The notes: a model not told the origin generated them from the sequence alone. DNA of 64,000 nt from Lysinibacillus sp. JNUCC-52 (GCF_015999545.1 NZ_CP065546.1:2471501-2535500), one strand, 5' to 3'; positions 7,676 to 16,914 are shown, counted from the first letter of the stretch. Program-made: numbers and translations.

Positions 7676-9034
7676 ATGGAACTTTCGATTTCATTCACAG
7701 GACTTATCCCGAAATATGTACAGATTTATGAAAGCATTAAACAAGCTATTGTTTTACATAAACTTTTAGCACATGAACAATTACCTTCAAAACGTATGCT
7801 TGCAACAACATTAAATGTTAGTGTTCATACTATTAAAGAAGCCTATGAGCAATTGCTGGCAGAAGGTTATATTTACAGTAAAGAGCGCTCAGGTTACTAT
7901 ATAGCACCGTTGGAGTTTGAATGGCTTCAACAAGCTCAAACAACAAATACAGTTTCCTTGCAAACGCATGACAAAGTGAAATTTGATTTTAGTAATGGGC
8001 ATGTGGATAAAGCGGCTTTCCCACTACAAACATTTCATAAGCTAATGAAAAAACACTTTACGATAGATGTTTTATCCATAAGTCCGTGGCAAGGAGAGAC
8101 TGCATTAAGACAAGAGATTGCCCACTATGTTGGACGCTCACGAGGCGTTATTTGTGAACCATCGCAAGTATTTATCTACAGCGGAACACAAAGCCAACTG
8201 CAAGCGCTATGCCATTTCTTTGGACCACAAACCCAAGTCGGTATAGAAGAACCAGGCTTTAAACGAGTGCGGGCAACTTTACAGCAATGTGGTTTACCAA
8301 TTCACCCGATTCCTGTGGATAACTCAGGAACTACTGTGCCAAATAAAGCTATTCACATGTTATACACAACACCCGCACATCAATTTCCACTTGGTATGGT
8401 AATGTCCATCGAACGCCGTGCATCACTGTTACAATGGGCAACCTCCAATAATACATTTATTATCGAGGATGATTATGATTCGGAATTTCGTTATAAGGGG
8501 CTTCCAATCCCTTCTCTCGCGAACATGGATCAGTTACAGCGAGTCATATATTTTGGTACATTTTCAAAAACACTGCTACCTTCTCTACGTATTAGCTATA
8601 TGATTTTGCCCAAATCACTACTGGCTGGATTTACCCGCTTCCATCAGGAACAAAAGTCAGTCGTTTCAAAGGTAGATCAGCTCGTGCTTGCTGATTTTCT
8701 TGGGCAAGGGCTATTCGATAAACATTTAGCAAAAATGCGCACTATCTATCGTAAAAAGCAACAGACTTTACTTGCAGCGATTCGTAGTCAATTCTCTGAG
8801 GAATTTGAAATTATCGGCGAAAATGCTGGTCTACATATTATTGTAAAATTACCTACAAGATTGTCCGAGCATATTGCTATCCAGCTTGCTCATGCGGTAG
8901 GTATCAATGTCTATCCTTGTTCTACTTCATATCAACACCCAACTGAAAATGGCATGATTATTATTGGATATGGTGGATTAACACTTGAACAAATTGAAGA
9001 GGGCATTACATTACTTGCTTCTGTATGGCAATAG
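7676..9034 (+). CDS. MocR-family regulator (GntR HTH + aminotransferase-like domain)
   Basis: A 452-residue fusion of an N-terminal winged-helix GntR domain (about 10-75, with LPSKRMLATTLNVSVHTIKEAYEQL) and a fold-type-I aminotransferase domain. The PLP lysine is near residue 298 in GTFSKTLLPSLR, and IIEDDYDSEFRY carries the aspartate that pairs with the PLP ring nitrogen. MocR proteins bind PLP or a PLP-amine adduct as effector. It faces the GNAT gene and probably controls it and itself. A second MocR-type gene lies at 36.4 kb. Confidence 0.92.
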   Translation: MELSISFTGLIPKYVQIYESIKQAIVLHKLLAHEQLPSKRMLATTLNVSVHTIKEAYEQLLAEGYIYSKERSGYYIAPLEFEWLQQAQTTNTVSLQTHDKVKFDFSNGHVDKAAFPLQTFHKLMKKHFTIDVLSISPWQGETALRQEIAHYVGRSRGVICEPSQVFIYSGTQSQLQALCHFFGPQTQVGIEEPGFKRVRATLQQCGLPIHPIPVDNSGTTVPNKAIHMLYTTPAHQFPLGMVMSIERRASLLQWATSNNTFIIEDDYDSEFRYKGLPIPSLANMDQLQRVIYFGTFSKTLLPSLRISYMILPKSLLAGFTRFHQEQKSVVSKVDQLVLADFLGQGLFDKHLAKMRTIYRKKQQTLLAAIRSQFSEEFEIIGENAGLHIIVKLPTRLSEHIAIQLAHAVGINVYPCSTSYQHPTENGMIIIGYGGLTLEQIEEGITLLASVWQ

Positions 9035-9107
9035 ATTATGTAGTACTTGAAACTTTTTAGATTCGTTTACGTATTGTAACTAAATGCACTCACAAGGGGA
9101 CTAGATA

Positions 9108-9902
9108 ATGGAGAATCAGGAGCAATTAAAAATTTATTTACAAGAAATTGAAGCGTGGGAAAAAGACCAAAAAGGTCTATGGTTTTGGGAAAGATTAGGT
9201 CGTATTCCCTTTAAGATTTTAGATAAAATGACGCCTGCTTTTATTCAACAGAAACTCGCCTTACTTGTCGATGAGCTTGGTAGCTATGTTCAATCAGGTG
9301 GCAAATATTTAATCAACGAACAAACGATGATTCAAAAAATCCGTAACCAGTCTTCACATCAAAATATTTTTGCAATCTCTGATATCGGTAACATTCCTTT
9401 AGAAGAGATGATTGCTCTAAGTGATAAGCTTCAAAAAGAACGCGTGAAATTGGCAACAGTTCAAGGTGCCTCTACTGGTTTTGGCGGTATTTTCACATTG
9501 GCGATTGATATCCCTTTTATTTTAGGAATGGCTTTAAAAACATTACAGGAAATTGCCATTATTCACGGCTTTGACCCGAATGATAAAATGGAACGTATTT
9601 TCATCGTGAAGTGCCTACAATTTACATCCGCTGATATTGTAGGTAAAGAAGCTATTTTAGAAGAAATTTCATCAATGCACGACAATCAACAAGTTTCCGA
9701 AACGATGATTTCACAACTTCAAGGGTGGCAGGAAGTATTCTTCACATATCGTGATCAAATGGGCTGGAAAAAGCTTTTCCAAATGGTTCCGATAGCAGGT
9801 ATGATCTTCGGGGCTTACGCAAATAAAGGCATGATGCAAGATGTTGCAGAAACAGGCATCATGCTATACCGAAAAAGAAGAATATACGAAAAATTAAAAT
9901 AG
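9108..9902 (+). CDS. EcsC family protein
   Basis: A 264-residue protein of the EcsC family. Typical features are an N-terminal helix with LQEIEAWEK, the central hydrophobic glycine-rich segment GASTGFGGIFTLAIDIPFILGMALKTLQEIA, and a C-terminal hydrophobic stretch near FQMVPIAGMIFGAYANKG. The function of the family is not well defined; EcsC is linked to an ABC transporter in B. subtilis, but no ABC gene lies beside this copy. The stop codon TAG (9900-9902) coincides with the first bases of a dispersed repeat. Confidence 0.85.
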   Translation: MENQEQLKIYLQEIEAWEKDQKGLWFWERLGRIPFKILDKMTPAFIQQKLALLVDELGSYVQSGGKYLINEQTMIQKIRNQSSHQNIFAISDIGNIPLEEMIALSDKLQKERVKLATVQGASTGFGGIFTLAIDIPFILGMALKTLQEIAIIHGFDPNDKMERIFIVKCLQFTSADIVGKEAILEEISSMHDNQQVSETMISQLQGWQEVFFTYRDQMGWKKLFQMVPIAGMIFGAYANKGMMQDVAETGIMLYRKRRIYEKLK

Positions 9903-9922
9903 TGCCAGGCACTCACACAATT
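9900..9922 (+). repeat. Dispersed short repeat, copy 2
   Basis: Core GTGCCAGGCAC with tail TCACACAATT. Its first bases form the EcsC stop codon. Confidence 0.85.
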
Positions 9923-9956
9923 CATAAACAATTTATATTTAGCTGCTAGAAAGCAC

Positions 9957-10016
9957 GCGACGTAAGCCGCAACGAACCGTGCGTATGCAAGGGTCGCGGC
10001 TTACAACACGCCCGCG
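9957..10016. repeat. GC-rich palindromic element between two short repeats
   Basis: Arms GTAAGCCGC (9962-9970) and GCGGCTTAC (9996-10004) form a strong hairpin that is much richer in GC than its surroundings. Direct copies of the short repeat flank it on both sides (9900 and 10022). A related palindrome lies at 29310-29380. No T-tract follows, so it is not a plain terminator. Confidence 0.6.
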
Positions 10017-10021
10017 AAGCT

Positions 10022-10044
10022 AAGTGCCAGGCACTCATACAATT
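10022..10044 (+). repeat. Dispersed short repeat, copy 3
   Basis: Core GTGCCAGGCAC with tail TCATACAATT. The stop codon and last codon of the convergent oxidoreductase gene lie inside the repeat. Confidence 0.85.
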
Positions 10045-11006
10045 TTAATTAATATTTTCCCTTGATGCTGACGGCTCTCCATCAAATCATGCGCCTTTGC
10101 CATGTCCTCTAAAGCAAACACTGCTGCTATCGGCACTTGGAAACTTTCATCCTGCAAGAGTGTAAAAATAGCTGGAGCTACTTGTTGTAATAATTCAGGC
10201 TTCAAAGCTCGAGTCGTTCCTAAGCTAAAGCCCTTTACATTACGGCAACTACTATGTAAATCAGCAGTTTTAATATTGCCCGCTTTACCGCTACTATTAC
10301 CAAACTGTACAAGAGTACCGTATGGCGCTAAACAATTTAAACTTTCTTCTGTAATCGTTCCTGCAATCGAATCGAAGACAACATCGACACCAAGTCCATC
10401 TGTATATTCATTAACTTTGGCACTAAAATTCTCATATGTTAACACATGATGGGCACCTAGCTCATATGCTATCGGTGCTTTTTCTAAATTGCTTACAGTA
10501 CCTATAATTTTTTTTGCACCATGACATTTCGCCATTTGAATAAGCATCGTCCCCACTCCGCCTGATGCAGCGTGAATTAAAATGCTATCCTGCGAGCCAA
10601 TTTGTGCGATGCGATTAATTAAAATGTACGATAAAAATAAAACAGTCGGTACAGCTGCTACCTTTTCAATAGGTACACCATCTGGTATGCGAAAGACTAG
10701 CTGTTCATTGGCTACAACATATTGTGCATACGCACCGTTCTTAGGAAAAGCAATGACGTGATCTCCCTTTTTAAAAATACTGCTATCATCAAAAACTTCT
10801 TCAATAACACCAGCTACATCTAAACCAAGTATCATAGGAAAACTAGCTTTTGCTTTATTTCCTGTGCGATTTTTAATATCAGCAAAATTTACACTCGTAT
10901 AGGTCGTACGTATCAGGACTTCCTCTTTAGCAATCATCGGTTTAGGACAGTCTACAAGTGTTAATACAGACGGCGGCCCAAATTCATTTATTGTCACAGC
11001 CTTCAT
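10035..11006 (-). CDS. Zinc-independent quinone oxidoreductase (MDR superfamily)
   Basis: A 323-residue medium-chain dehydrogenase/reductase of the quinone oxidoreductase branch. It has the GroES-like N-terminus (KEEVLIRTTYTSVNFADIKNRTG), GLDVAGVIEEV, and the NADPH-binding loop AASGGVGTMLIQMAKCHGA. The cysteine and histidine zinc ligands of alcohol dehydrogenases are missing, as expected for NADPH:quinone reductases. The final codons and TGA stop come from a dispersed repeat, so the C-terminus may have been reshaped by that insertion. Inverted repeats just upstream suggest control by a dedicated repressor. Confidence 0.88.
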   Translation of the reverse strand: MKAVTINEFGPPSVLTLVDCPKPMIAKEEVLIRTTYTSVNFADIKNRTGNKAKASFPMILGLDVAGVIEEVFDDSSIFKKGDHVIAFPKNGAYAQYVVANEQLVFRIPDGVPIEKVAAVPTVLFLSYILINRIAQIGSQDSILIHAASGGVGTMLIQMAKCHGAKKIIGTVSNLEKAPIAYELGAHHVLTYENFSAKVNEYTDGLGVDVVFDSIAGTITEESLNCLAPYGTLVQFGNSSGKAGNIKTADLHSSCRNVKGFSLGTTRALKPELLQQVAPAIFTLLQDESFQVPIAAVFALEDMAKAHDLMESRQHQGKILIKIV

Positions 11007-11022
11007 AAATTATCCCCTTCCT

Positions 11023-11062
11023 GTTATAGTAAAATTATAACTAACTTTATATAAAAAAGTTA
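11023..11062. promoter_or_regulatory. Two inverted repeats in a divergent promoter region
   Basis: GTTATA-N7-TATAAC (11023-11041) is followed directly by TAACTTT-N7-AAAGTTA (11042-11062). They lie between the oxidoreductase gene and the frameshifted hydrolase and look like repressor operators. The second resembles sites used by small winged-helix redox or quinone sensors, but the regulator is not in the window. Confidence 0.45.
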
Positions 11063-11099
11063 CATATTTACATTTTTTCAGTTTAAGATAAGGGGGATT

Positions 11100-11722
11100 A
11101 TGATGACAATCAAACCTAGTAAAGAGACTTACAACGATATTGCCTACAATTTTTTTAATATGAATGGTGATAAAATTTGCTTTATGTTTTCAGGTACAGG
11201 CTATAACTATGATAAACCATTAATGCATTACGCTACTTCACTCATGCTCGAATTAGGCTATGATGTTGTCCAAGTTTGTTATACATTTGAGCAACAGCAG
11301 TTCAATCAGCCACCAGAAGCTATTTCAGAAATGGTTTATAATAGCGTCGATTCTATCGTTACATATTATTTACAATCTAATACTTACACTGAAGCTGTTT
11401 ACATTGGAAAGTCGTTTGAACATTGCCGATTTCCGACTATTATTTACAACAAGAGGCTCTTATCCCTTCTCGTTATATCCTGTTAACACCATTACTATCC
11501 CTTGAACATGTTGTACAGAACTTAGGAAATCAACATAGCTTCATCGCTATTGGAACAGCTGATCCTCATTTCTCCAATGAAAGGATGAGTCTGCTAACAT
11601 CTCATCATCTTACTATCTTGCAAAATGCAAACCATTCACTCGAAATAGCTCACAATACGCTAGAATCGATTTCTACGTGTCACACTATCATATCAAAGCT
11701 CAAAATTTATATTCAAAATTAA
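11100..11722 (+). pseudogene. Alpha/beta hydrolase, broken by a 1-bp frameshift
   Basis: Two overlapping frames together give one small hydrolase of about 207 residues. The first frame reads well through residue 100 (KICFMFSGTGYNYDKPLM, then YTEAVYIGKSF) and then ends in unrelated residues; the second continues with LPISDYYLQQEALIPSRYILLTPL and IAIGTADPHFSNE. Restoring one G near 11418 would give GKSFGTLPI, so the lost base falls in the G-x-S-x-G nucleophile elbow. A sequencing error is possible. The ribosome site AGGGGG before ATG 11100/11103 is intact. No intact paralogue with the same motif is seen in the window. Confidence 0.75.
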
Positions 11723-11859
11723 GCTGATTTAATTAAACTATTCTACCTGTTAACAACTCCTTGCGATACCTTCTAGAATCTCATACAAACACTAATTAAT
11801 CGCACAGAATAAAACCTCAGCACAGGTCCAACTCAAATTTATATGTAATTAAAAAAACA

Positions 11860-11898
11860 CCCCGTAAAATGTTAGCTTTTACATTAACATTCACGGGG
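11860..11898 (-). terminator. Bidirectional terminator
   Basis: CCCCGT...AATGTTA pairs with TAACATT.ACGGGG. On the minus strand seven T residues follow, ending the NDH-2 operon; on the plus strand ATTTTTT follows. Confidence 0.85.
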
Positions 11899-11918
11899 AT
11901 TTTTTAGTTATTCAGAAA

Positions 11919-13103
11919 TTAATACACTAAGCCGAATAGCGCTTTAATATGTGTAAGATAGCGAATATTAGACGCTTCTTTCATAAGTGTTGCAGGAAGA
12001 CCTTTCAGTTGGGTGTTGCTAGCACCGATAGTAGCAACTGCATCTTTACGGCCTAAGCTTGCAAGAGTACCAGAGTTAACTGCAGAGAATGTTTTCATCT
12101 CTTGGTTTTTGTATTGTGCGAATAAGTTGTAACCAGCGCATTCGCCCATTTGCCAAGCAACTTGTGCAGTTGGAGCGTAAAGTGGACGTCCACCATCGCC
12201 TGGTAATGCAACAGAAGCATCTCCGATTACAAATACATCTTCATGTGATGTAGATTGTAGGAATTCATTGATTGTTGCTTTGCCACGATCAGCAGCAAGA
12301 CCTGATTCAGCTACCATTGGAAGTGCAGCGACACCGCCAGTCCAGATAAATGTATTTGCAACGATTGGCTCACGGTCTTTCAGTGAAATAACGTTACCTT
12401 CTACACCTGTTACTGGAGTACCTGTGATGAATTCAACACCACGTTTTGCTAAACTTTCAGTTGCACGTTCAATAAGTACATCTGGAAGTACTGGTAAAAT
12501 TTTAGGACCAGCTTCAACAAGTTTAATTTTAAGATCTGCAAAGTTTACACCGTGTTTAGCAGCGATTTTCGGGAAGTTGTCCACGATTTCACCAACAAGC
12601 TCAACACCTGTTAAACCGCCACCACCGATAACGATTGTTGCATCTGCTTCATCTTTAGATTGTGCATATGCTTTAATACGATCTTCAATGTGTCGGTTAA
12701 TTTTGTTTGCATCGTTAACAGATTTAAGAACCATTGAATTTTCTTCTAATCCTGGGATACCGAAGAATCCAGTTTGGCTTCCTAAAGAAACAACTAAAGT
12801 ATCATAAGATAAAGTGTAACCATTATCTAGGTCAACCTTTTTAGTATCTACATTGAATTTAGTTATTTTAGCGATTTGTAAATCAATATCTAAACCTTTA
12901 AAGATTTTTTTAAGCGGTAAAGCTACTGCACCTTCTGCAATAGTACCACCAGCTAAACGGTGAAGTTCAGTGATGATTTGGTGTGTTGGGAATTGGTTTA
13001 CTACAGTGATTTTAGCTTCATCAGCTGATAAATACTTACGTGCTGTTAATGCAGTTAATACACCCGCGTAACCAGCACCTAAGATGACGATTTCTTTTGA
13101 CAT
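11919..13103 (-). CDS. ndh: Type II NADH dehydrogenase (NDH-2)
   Basis: A 394-residue flavoprotein that passes electrons from NADH to menaquinone without pumping protons. The FAD-binding GAGYAG loop is at residues 9-14, the NAD(P)-binding loop GGGGLTGVE is near 164, and the second FAD motif VFVIGDASVAL is near 300. The C-terminal region, which anchors NDH-2 on the membrane, is present. It follows a DUF1641 gene, as in the B. subtilis yjlC-ndh operon, where the redox repressor Rex controls expression; no clear Rex site was found here. The length is normal for the family. Confidence 0.92.
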   Translation of the reverse strand: MSKEIVILGAGYAGVLTALTARKYLSADEAKITVVNQFPTHQIITELHRLAGGTIAEGAVALPLKKIFKGLDIDLQIAKITKFNVDTKKVDLDNGYTLSYDTLVVSLGSQTGFFGIPGLEENSMVLKSVNDANKINRHIEDRIKAYAQSKDEADATIVIGGGGLTGVELVGEIVDNFPKIAAKHGVNFADLKIKLVEAGPKILPVLPDVLIERATESLAKRGVEFITGTPVTGVEGNVISLKDREPIVANTFIWTGGVAALPMVAESGLAADRGKATINEFLQSTSHEDVFVIGDASVALPGDGGRPLYAPTAQVAWQMGECAGYNLFAQYKNQEMKTFSAVNSGTLASLGRKDAVATIGASNTQLKGLPATLMKEASNIRYLTHIKALFGLVY

Positions 13104-13148
13104 GATTAATTAATCCTCCGTCCTTACGAATTGAATATATCTCGGGTC

Positions 13149-13577
13149 TTATTTAGATTTACGTTCAGCGTTTACTTGTAAAAAAGCATTTACAAAACGG
13201 AAAACATTTTGAACTTGTGGGTCTTTGATCATTTTTACAAGACCAAATAAACCAATTACTTCATTGCTTTCAGAAGCGCGATCTTTTGCTTCAATAGCAG
13301 TAGCAGCAAGTTGTTTAGCTGATCCTACTACTGGTGCAGCCATTTCTGTTACAGCACCAACAGTATCGCTTTTTAATACATCATCTGTTGCAACAGCTTG
13401 AGCAAACTCATATGATTTAGTTAATAACGTCATCATTTCAGTTAGCTTTGGTAATTGCTCAACTAAAGTTGTTAGAGATTCTTGCACCTCAGGCTTTAAT
13501 AGTTGATCTAGTACATCTAGTTGCTCTTGACTCACAGTTAATTGTTCAGACTGTGCTTGGTTATTCGTTTCTGACAT
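13149..13577 (-). CDS. DUF1641 family protein (YjlC-like)
   Basis: A 142-residue protein, mostly helical, with a central DUF1641-like part (VQESLTTLVEQLPKLTEMMTLL) and the ending VIGLFGLVKMIKDPQVQNVFRFVNAFLQ typical of YjlC. The function is not established, but its steady place just before the NADH dehydrogenase gene implies a role with NDH-2, perhaps in assembly or control. The ribosome site AAGGAGAG precedes ATG, and 45 bp separate it from ndh. Confidence 0.82.
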   Translation of the reverse strand: MSETNNQAQSEQLTVSQEQLDVLDQLLKPEVQESLTTLVEQLPKLTEMMTLLTKSYEFAQAVATDDVLKSDTVGAVTEMAAPVVGSAKQLAATAIEAKDRASESNEVIGLFGLVKMIKDPQVQNVFRFVNAFLQVNAERKSK

Positions 13578-13629
13578 TTTGAACTCTCCTTTGCCGTCAC
13601 TAATACTATTTTTTATATTGCCTCCATGT

Positions 13630-13662
13630 AAAAAAGACCATTAAGCGATCTTCTTAACAGTC
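13630..13662 (-). terminator. Terminator before the yjlC-like/ndh operon
   Basis: On the minus strand, GAC..TTAAG pairs with CTTAA..GTC and is followed by six T residues. It overlaps the end of the small reading frame at 13654-13824 and would end that transcript. Confidence 0.6.
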
Positions 13663-13824
13663 CTTACAGCGGATATCCTTCACACCAGTCACAAGGGCTG
13701 GAAAGCGAGTTTCATGATTTGTTATTACAATATTTACTGTACTTTGCACAAAGCGCATCACTATTCCATCCTTATCTCTTATCTTGGTGATATTACAACA
13801 TCCATTATAAGACTGTTTACGCAT
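13654..13824 (-). CDS. Possible small cysteine-containing protein
   Basis: A 56-residue reading frame starting MRKQSYNGCCNITKIRDKD and ending RCKDC. The paired cysteines at both ends could bind a metal, but no family was recognised. A terminator hairpin begins at its stop codon, which supports a real transcript. Against it, no clear ribosome site precedes the ATG or the alternative TTG at 13836. Treat as hypothetical. Confidence 0.35.
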   Translation of the reverse strand: MRKQSYNGCCNITKIRDKDGIVMRFVQSTVNIVITNHETRFPALVTGVKDIRCKDC

Positions 13825-13986
13825 TATTTCAATCAACTACAGCACAATCTTTAAAAAATAGTTTATTTGTAAACCATTTTTAGTTATCCGCGCTCTTTAT
13901 TTGTTTGTTTTGGAAAAAATATACTACAACATAAAATTCTATAAAAACCAGTTCGCTATAAAATATGTTATTACCTACAAATATTT

Positions 13987-14604
13987 TCACTTTGCGACAG
14001 ATAACCAAAAGAAGTCAATTATCTCTTTTGCTGCTAAAGGCACTGTTTGAAATAATCTTTTTCCTTCCCCATCTTTAAAATAACCAACTGTCATAAGTGC
14101 CATAAAATTATGGGCAAAAAATTCAGCATTGCCATTACGTATCGTTCCTTTTTCCATTTCTTTTTGCATCGACTGCTCTATCGTTTTATACATTTCATTT
14201 TCAGAAGCATGAACTTCTTTTAGTTGTGTATTGGATAAATTAATTGTAGCTTCTCGCATAAAGTTCTTCATATCGATATCTACAGTTGCCGATAAATGGA
14301 CTTCAATTAGTTGTTGGAGACGGTCTTTAAATGGAATCGACTGTTCTAAAATTCGTTCAATATGGAACCTAATTCTATGCATCATTTCAACTAATGCCGA
14401 TGTATATAAATCCCCTTTAGTTGGGTAATAGTAATAAATCGTAGCTTTCGTAACATTACAGGCTTTCGCAACATCATCCATGGATACGTTTTTGTATCCC
14501 TCTTTAATAAATAGCATCGTTGCTGTTTCTAAGACAATATCTTTTGTAGGTTTGGCCTTGTCATCATGGCGGGGTCTTCCTAGAACACGCGGTGATTGTT
14601 TCAA
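13987..14604 (-). CDS. TetR family transcriptional regulator
   Basis: A 205-residue TetR-type repressor. The N-terminal HTH (about 28-65) contains FIKEGYKNVSMDDVAKACNVTKATIYYYYPTKGDLY, and the remaining helices form the ligand domain. The best start is TTG at 14604, eight bases after AAGGAGG; an upstream ATG (14640) would include that ribosome site inside the gene. It faces the MMPL exporter gene, and TetR proteins usually repress the divergent pump until its substrate binds. The ligand is unknown. Confidence 0.9.
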   Translation of the reverse strand: MKQSPRVLGRPRHDDKAKPTKDIVLETATMLFIKEGYKNVSMDDVAKACNVTKATIYYYYPTKGDLYTSALVEMMHRIRFHIERILEQSIPFKDRLQQLIEVHLSATVDIDMKNFMREATINLSNTQLKEVHASENEMYKTIEQSMQKEMEKGTIRNGNAEFFAHNFMALMTVGYFKDGEGKRLFQTVPLAAKEIIDFFWLSVAK

Positions 14605-14665
14605 CAAGATCGCCTCCTTATAATGTGTTCTTTTAAACATATTATAACATATCGAAACTTCTTTA

Positions 14666-14695
14666 TTGATTAATTAACCTTCTAGTATATATAAT
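14666..14695 (+). promoter_or_regulatory. Likely promoter of the MMPL exporter gene
   Basis: TTGATT, an 18-bp spacer and TATAAT lie 32 bp before the start codon. The spacer and flanks contain TTAATTAA-like palindromic sequence that could bind the divergent TetR protein. Confidence 0.5.
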
Positions 14696-14727
14696 TAATA
14701 ATAATTACACGAAACGGAGGTTTTCTC

Positions 14728-16914
14728 ATGAAAAAACACCCTCTTGAGCAATGGGGCTCAATGGTAGCAAGTAAAAAAGGAAGATTTATAGCTCTCGGTT
14801 GCTGGGTTTTACTTGTTGTTGTCCTCTCGTTTGCTTGGCCGCAAATTAACAGTATTGAAAGTGAATCAGGTAAAAATTTACCAGATACTGAGATGTCTGA
14901 GCAAGCGGCAGCAATTATTGCTGAAGAATTCCCTAACGATGCAGGGACACCACTATTACTCGTTTGGCATAGAGAAAGCGGCCTAACAAGTGATGATTTT
15001 GCGTCTATACAAAAGGTTTACGCAGAGCTTAAAGCAAATCCTTTAGGGCATCAAACACTAATTCCGCCTTATGATGAAATGCCACCACAGGCCTTTGCTG
15101 CATCTACATCTGACAATGGCTCCACTATTGTCACACCCGTGTTTTTTGAAAAAGGCGTTGCAACAGACATGTTACAAGAGAGTCTCGATTCCTTAACGAA
15201 AACTATGGACTCAAACAATGTGCAATTAGATAAAGACCTAACAAGTGATGCTCTCCATGTTCGCTATTCTGGTCCAGTTGGTATTGCAACGGATGCGGTT
15301 AGCTTATTTTCACAAGCTGATGTGAAATTAATGATAGCGACAGTGCTTCTTGTATTAGTATTATTAATTTTAATTTATCGTTCTCCATTACTTGCCATTA
15401 TCCCACTAATTGTTGTAGGGCTCGCTTATGGTGTAATTAGCCCAACACTAGGTTTCTTCGCAGAGCAAGGATGGATTGATAAAGATTCACAAGCTGTCTC
15501 CATTATGACGGTATTACTATTTGGTGCAGGTACAGATTACTGCTTATTTTTAATTTCAAAATACCGTGAAATTTTATTTGAAGTTGAGGATAAAGCTACA
15601 GCGATGAAGCTCGCTGTTAAAGAGTCTGGTGGCGCTATTATGATGAGTGCCCTAACGGTTGTTATTGGTTTAGCTACCCTTAGTCTTGCCCATTATGGAT
15701 CATTCCAACGCTTTGCAGTTCCATTTAGCTTTGGCGTGTTAATCATGGGAATTGCAGCACTAATAGTATTGCCAGCTATTCTCGTTGTTATAGGTCGTGT
15801 AGCCTTTTACCCATTCACTCCACGCACAGAGGAAATGGCAAAGAAAAAAGGCAAAAAACAGCATAAATCTTCACATAAAGTTAGTCATAAAATTGGTCGT
15901 TTCGTAACCCATAAGCCATGGATTGTTATTGCTATTACACTCCTACTTCTTGGTGGTTTAGCATCATTTGTACCACGCATTCAATATACATTTGATTTAT
16001 TATCTTCATTCCCAGAAGATATGCCATCACGTGAAGGCTTCACTTTAATAGAAGAAAATTTTTCACCTGGTGAGCTAGCACCTGTTCAGTTAGTTATCGA
16101 TACGCAAGGCGCCGATGTTAATTTACAAGATCAACTTGCAAATATTTCATATATTGATAGCGTGTCTGATGTGCAAATTGGTTCGAAAAATGACTCTATT
16201 CAATTATATGAATTATCATTGAATGCAAATCCTTATGCAAAAGAGTCTTTAGAACATATTCCAGAGTTGAAGGCTGAGGTTGTTCAGTTACTTGAAGACA
16301 CTGGTATTAAAGACGCCGATACGCACGTTTGGATTGGTGGAGAAACAGCAAGCCAATATGATACAAAACAAGTAACTGAGCGCGATGAATCTGTCATCAT
16401 GCCAACAATGATTGCTTTAATAGCTTTATTATTATTTGTTTATTTACGTTCTGTAACAGCAACTATTTATTTGCTCGCTACAGTTATTATTTCTTATTTT
16501 GGTGCACTTGGCGCAGGCTGGCTTATTTTGCACTATGTCATGGGGGCAGAGGCGATTGCAGGCTCTATTCCGCTATATGCCTTTGTATTTTTAGTTGCAC
16601 TTGGTGAGGATTATAATATCTTCATGATTTCAGAGATTTGGAAGAAACGAAAAACGAAAGATCATTTAACAGCAGTAGAAGAAGGCGTTGTGCATACAGG
16701 TAGTGTTATTACATCTGCAGGGCTTATTTTAGCTGGTACGTTCGCAGTGCTTGCTACACTACCAATCCAAGTACTTGTACAGTTTGGTGTAGTGACGGCA
16801 ATTGGTATATTACTTGATACGTTTATCGTTCGACCATTGCTTGTACCAGCCATTACAACCGTGCTAGGAAAATATGCATTCTGGCCAGGATCATTATTTA
16901 AAAAAGGTAATTAA
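14728..16914 (+). CDS. MMPL family RND-type exporter
   Basis: A 728-residue membrane protein with the MMPL duplicated layout: one N-terminal segment, a large outside loop (about 35-190), five segments, then a repeat of the same unit. The segment FGAGTDYCLFLISKYREIL near 270, and its match LGEDYNIFMISEIWKKR in the second half, are the signature proton-relay regions of MmpL/YdfJ-type pumps. These proteins export lipids or hydrophobic drugs using the proton gradient. A basic linker (KKKGKKQHKSSHK) separates the two halves. It is controlled most likely by the divergent TetR gene. Terminator hairpins follow. Confidence 0.92.
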   Translation: MKKHPLEQWGSMVASKKGRFIALGCWVLLVVVLSFAWPQINSIESESGKNLPDTEMSEQAAAIIAEEFPNDAGTPLLLVWHRESGLTSDDFASIQKVYAELKANPLGHQTLIPPYDEMPPQAFAASTSDNGSTIVTPVFFEKGVATDMLQESLDSLTKTMDSNNVQLDKDLTSDALHVRYSGPVGIATDAVSLFSQADVKLMIATVLLVLVLLILIYRSPLLAIIPLIVVGLAYGVISPTLGFFAEQGWIDKDSQAVSIMTVLLFGAGTDYCLFLISKYREILFEVEDKATAMKLAVKESGGAIMMSALTVVIGLATLSLAHYGSFQRFAVPFSFGVLIMGIAALIVLPAILVVIGRVAFYPFTPRTEEMAKKKGKKQHKSSHKVSHKIGRFVTHKPWIVIAITLLLLGGLASFVPRIQYTFDLLSSFPEDMPSREGFTLIEENFSPGELAPVQLVIDTQGADVNLQDQLANISYIDSVSDVQIGSKNDSIQLYELSLNANPYAKESLEHIPELKAEVVQLLEDTGIKDADTHVWIGGETASQYDTKQVTERDESVIMPTMIALIALLLFVYLRSVTATIYLLATVIISYFGALGAGWLILHYVMGAEAIAGSIPLYAFVFLVALGEDYNIFMISEIWKKRKTKDHLTAVEEGVVHTGSVITSAGLILAGTFAVLATLPIQVLVQFGVVTAIGILLDTFIVRPLLVPAITTVLGKYAFWPGSLFKKGN

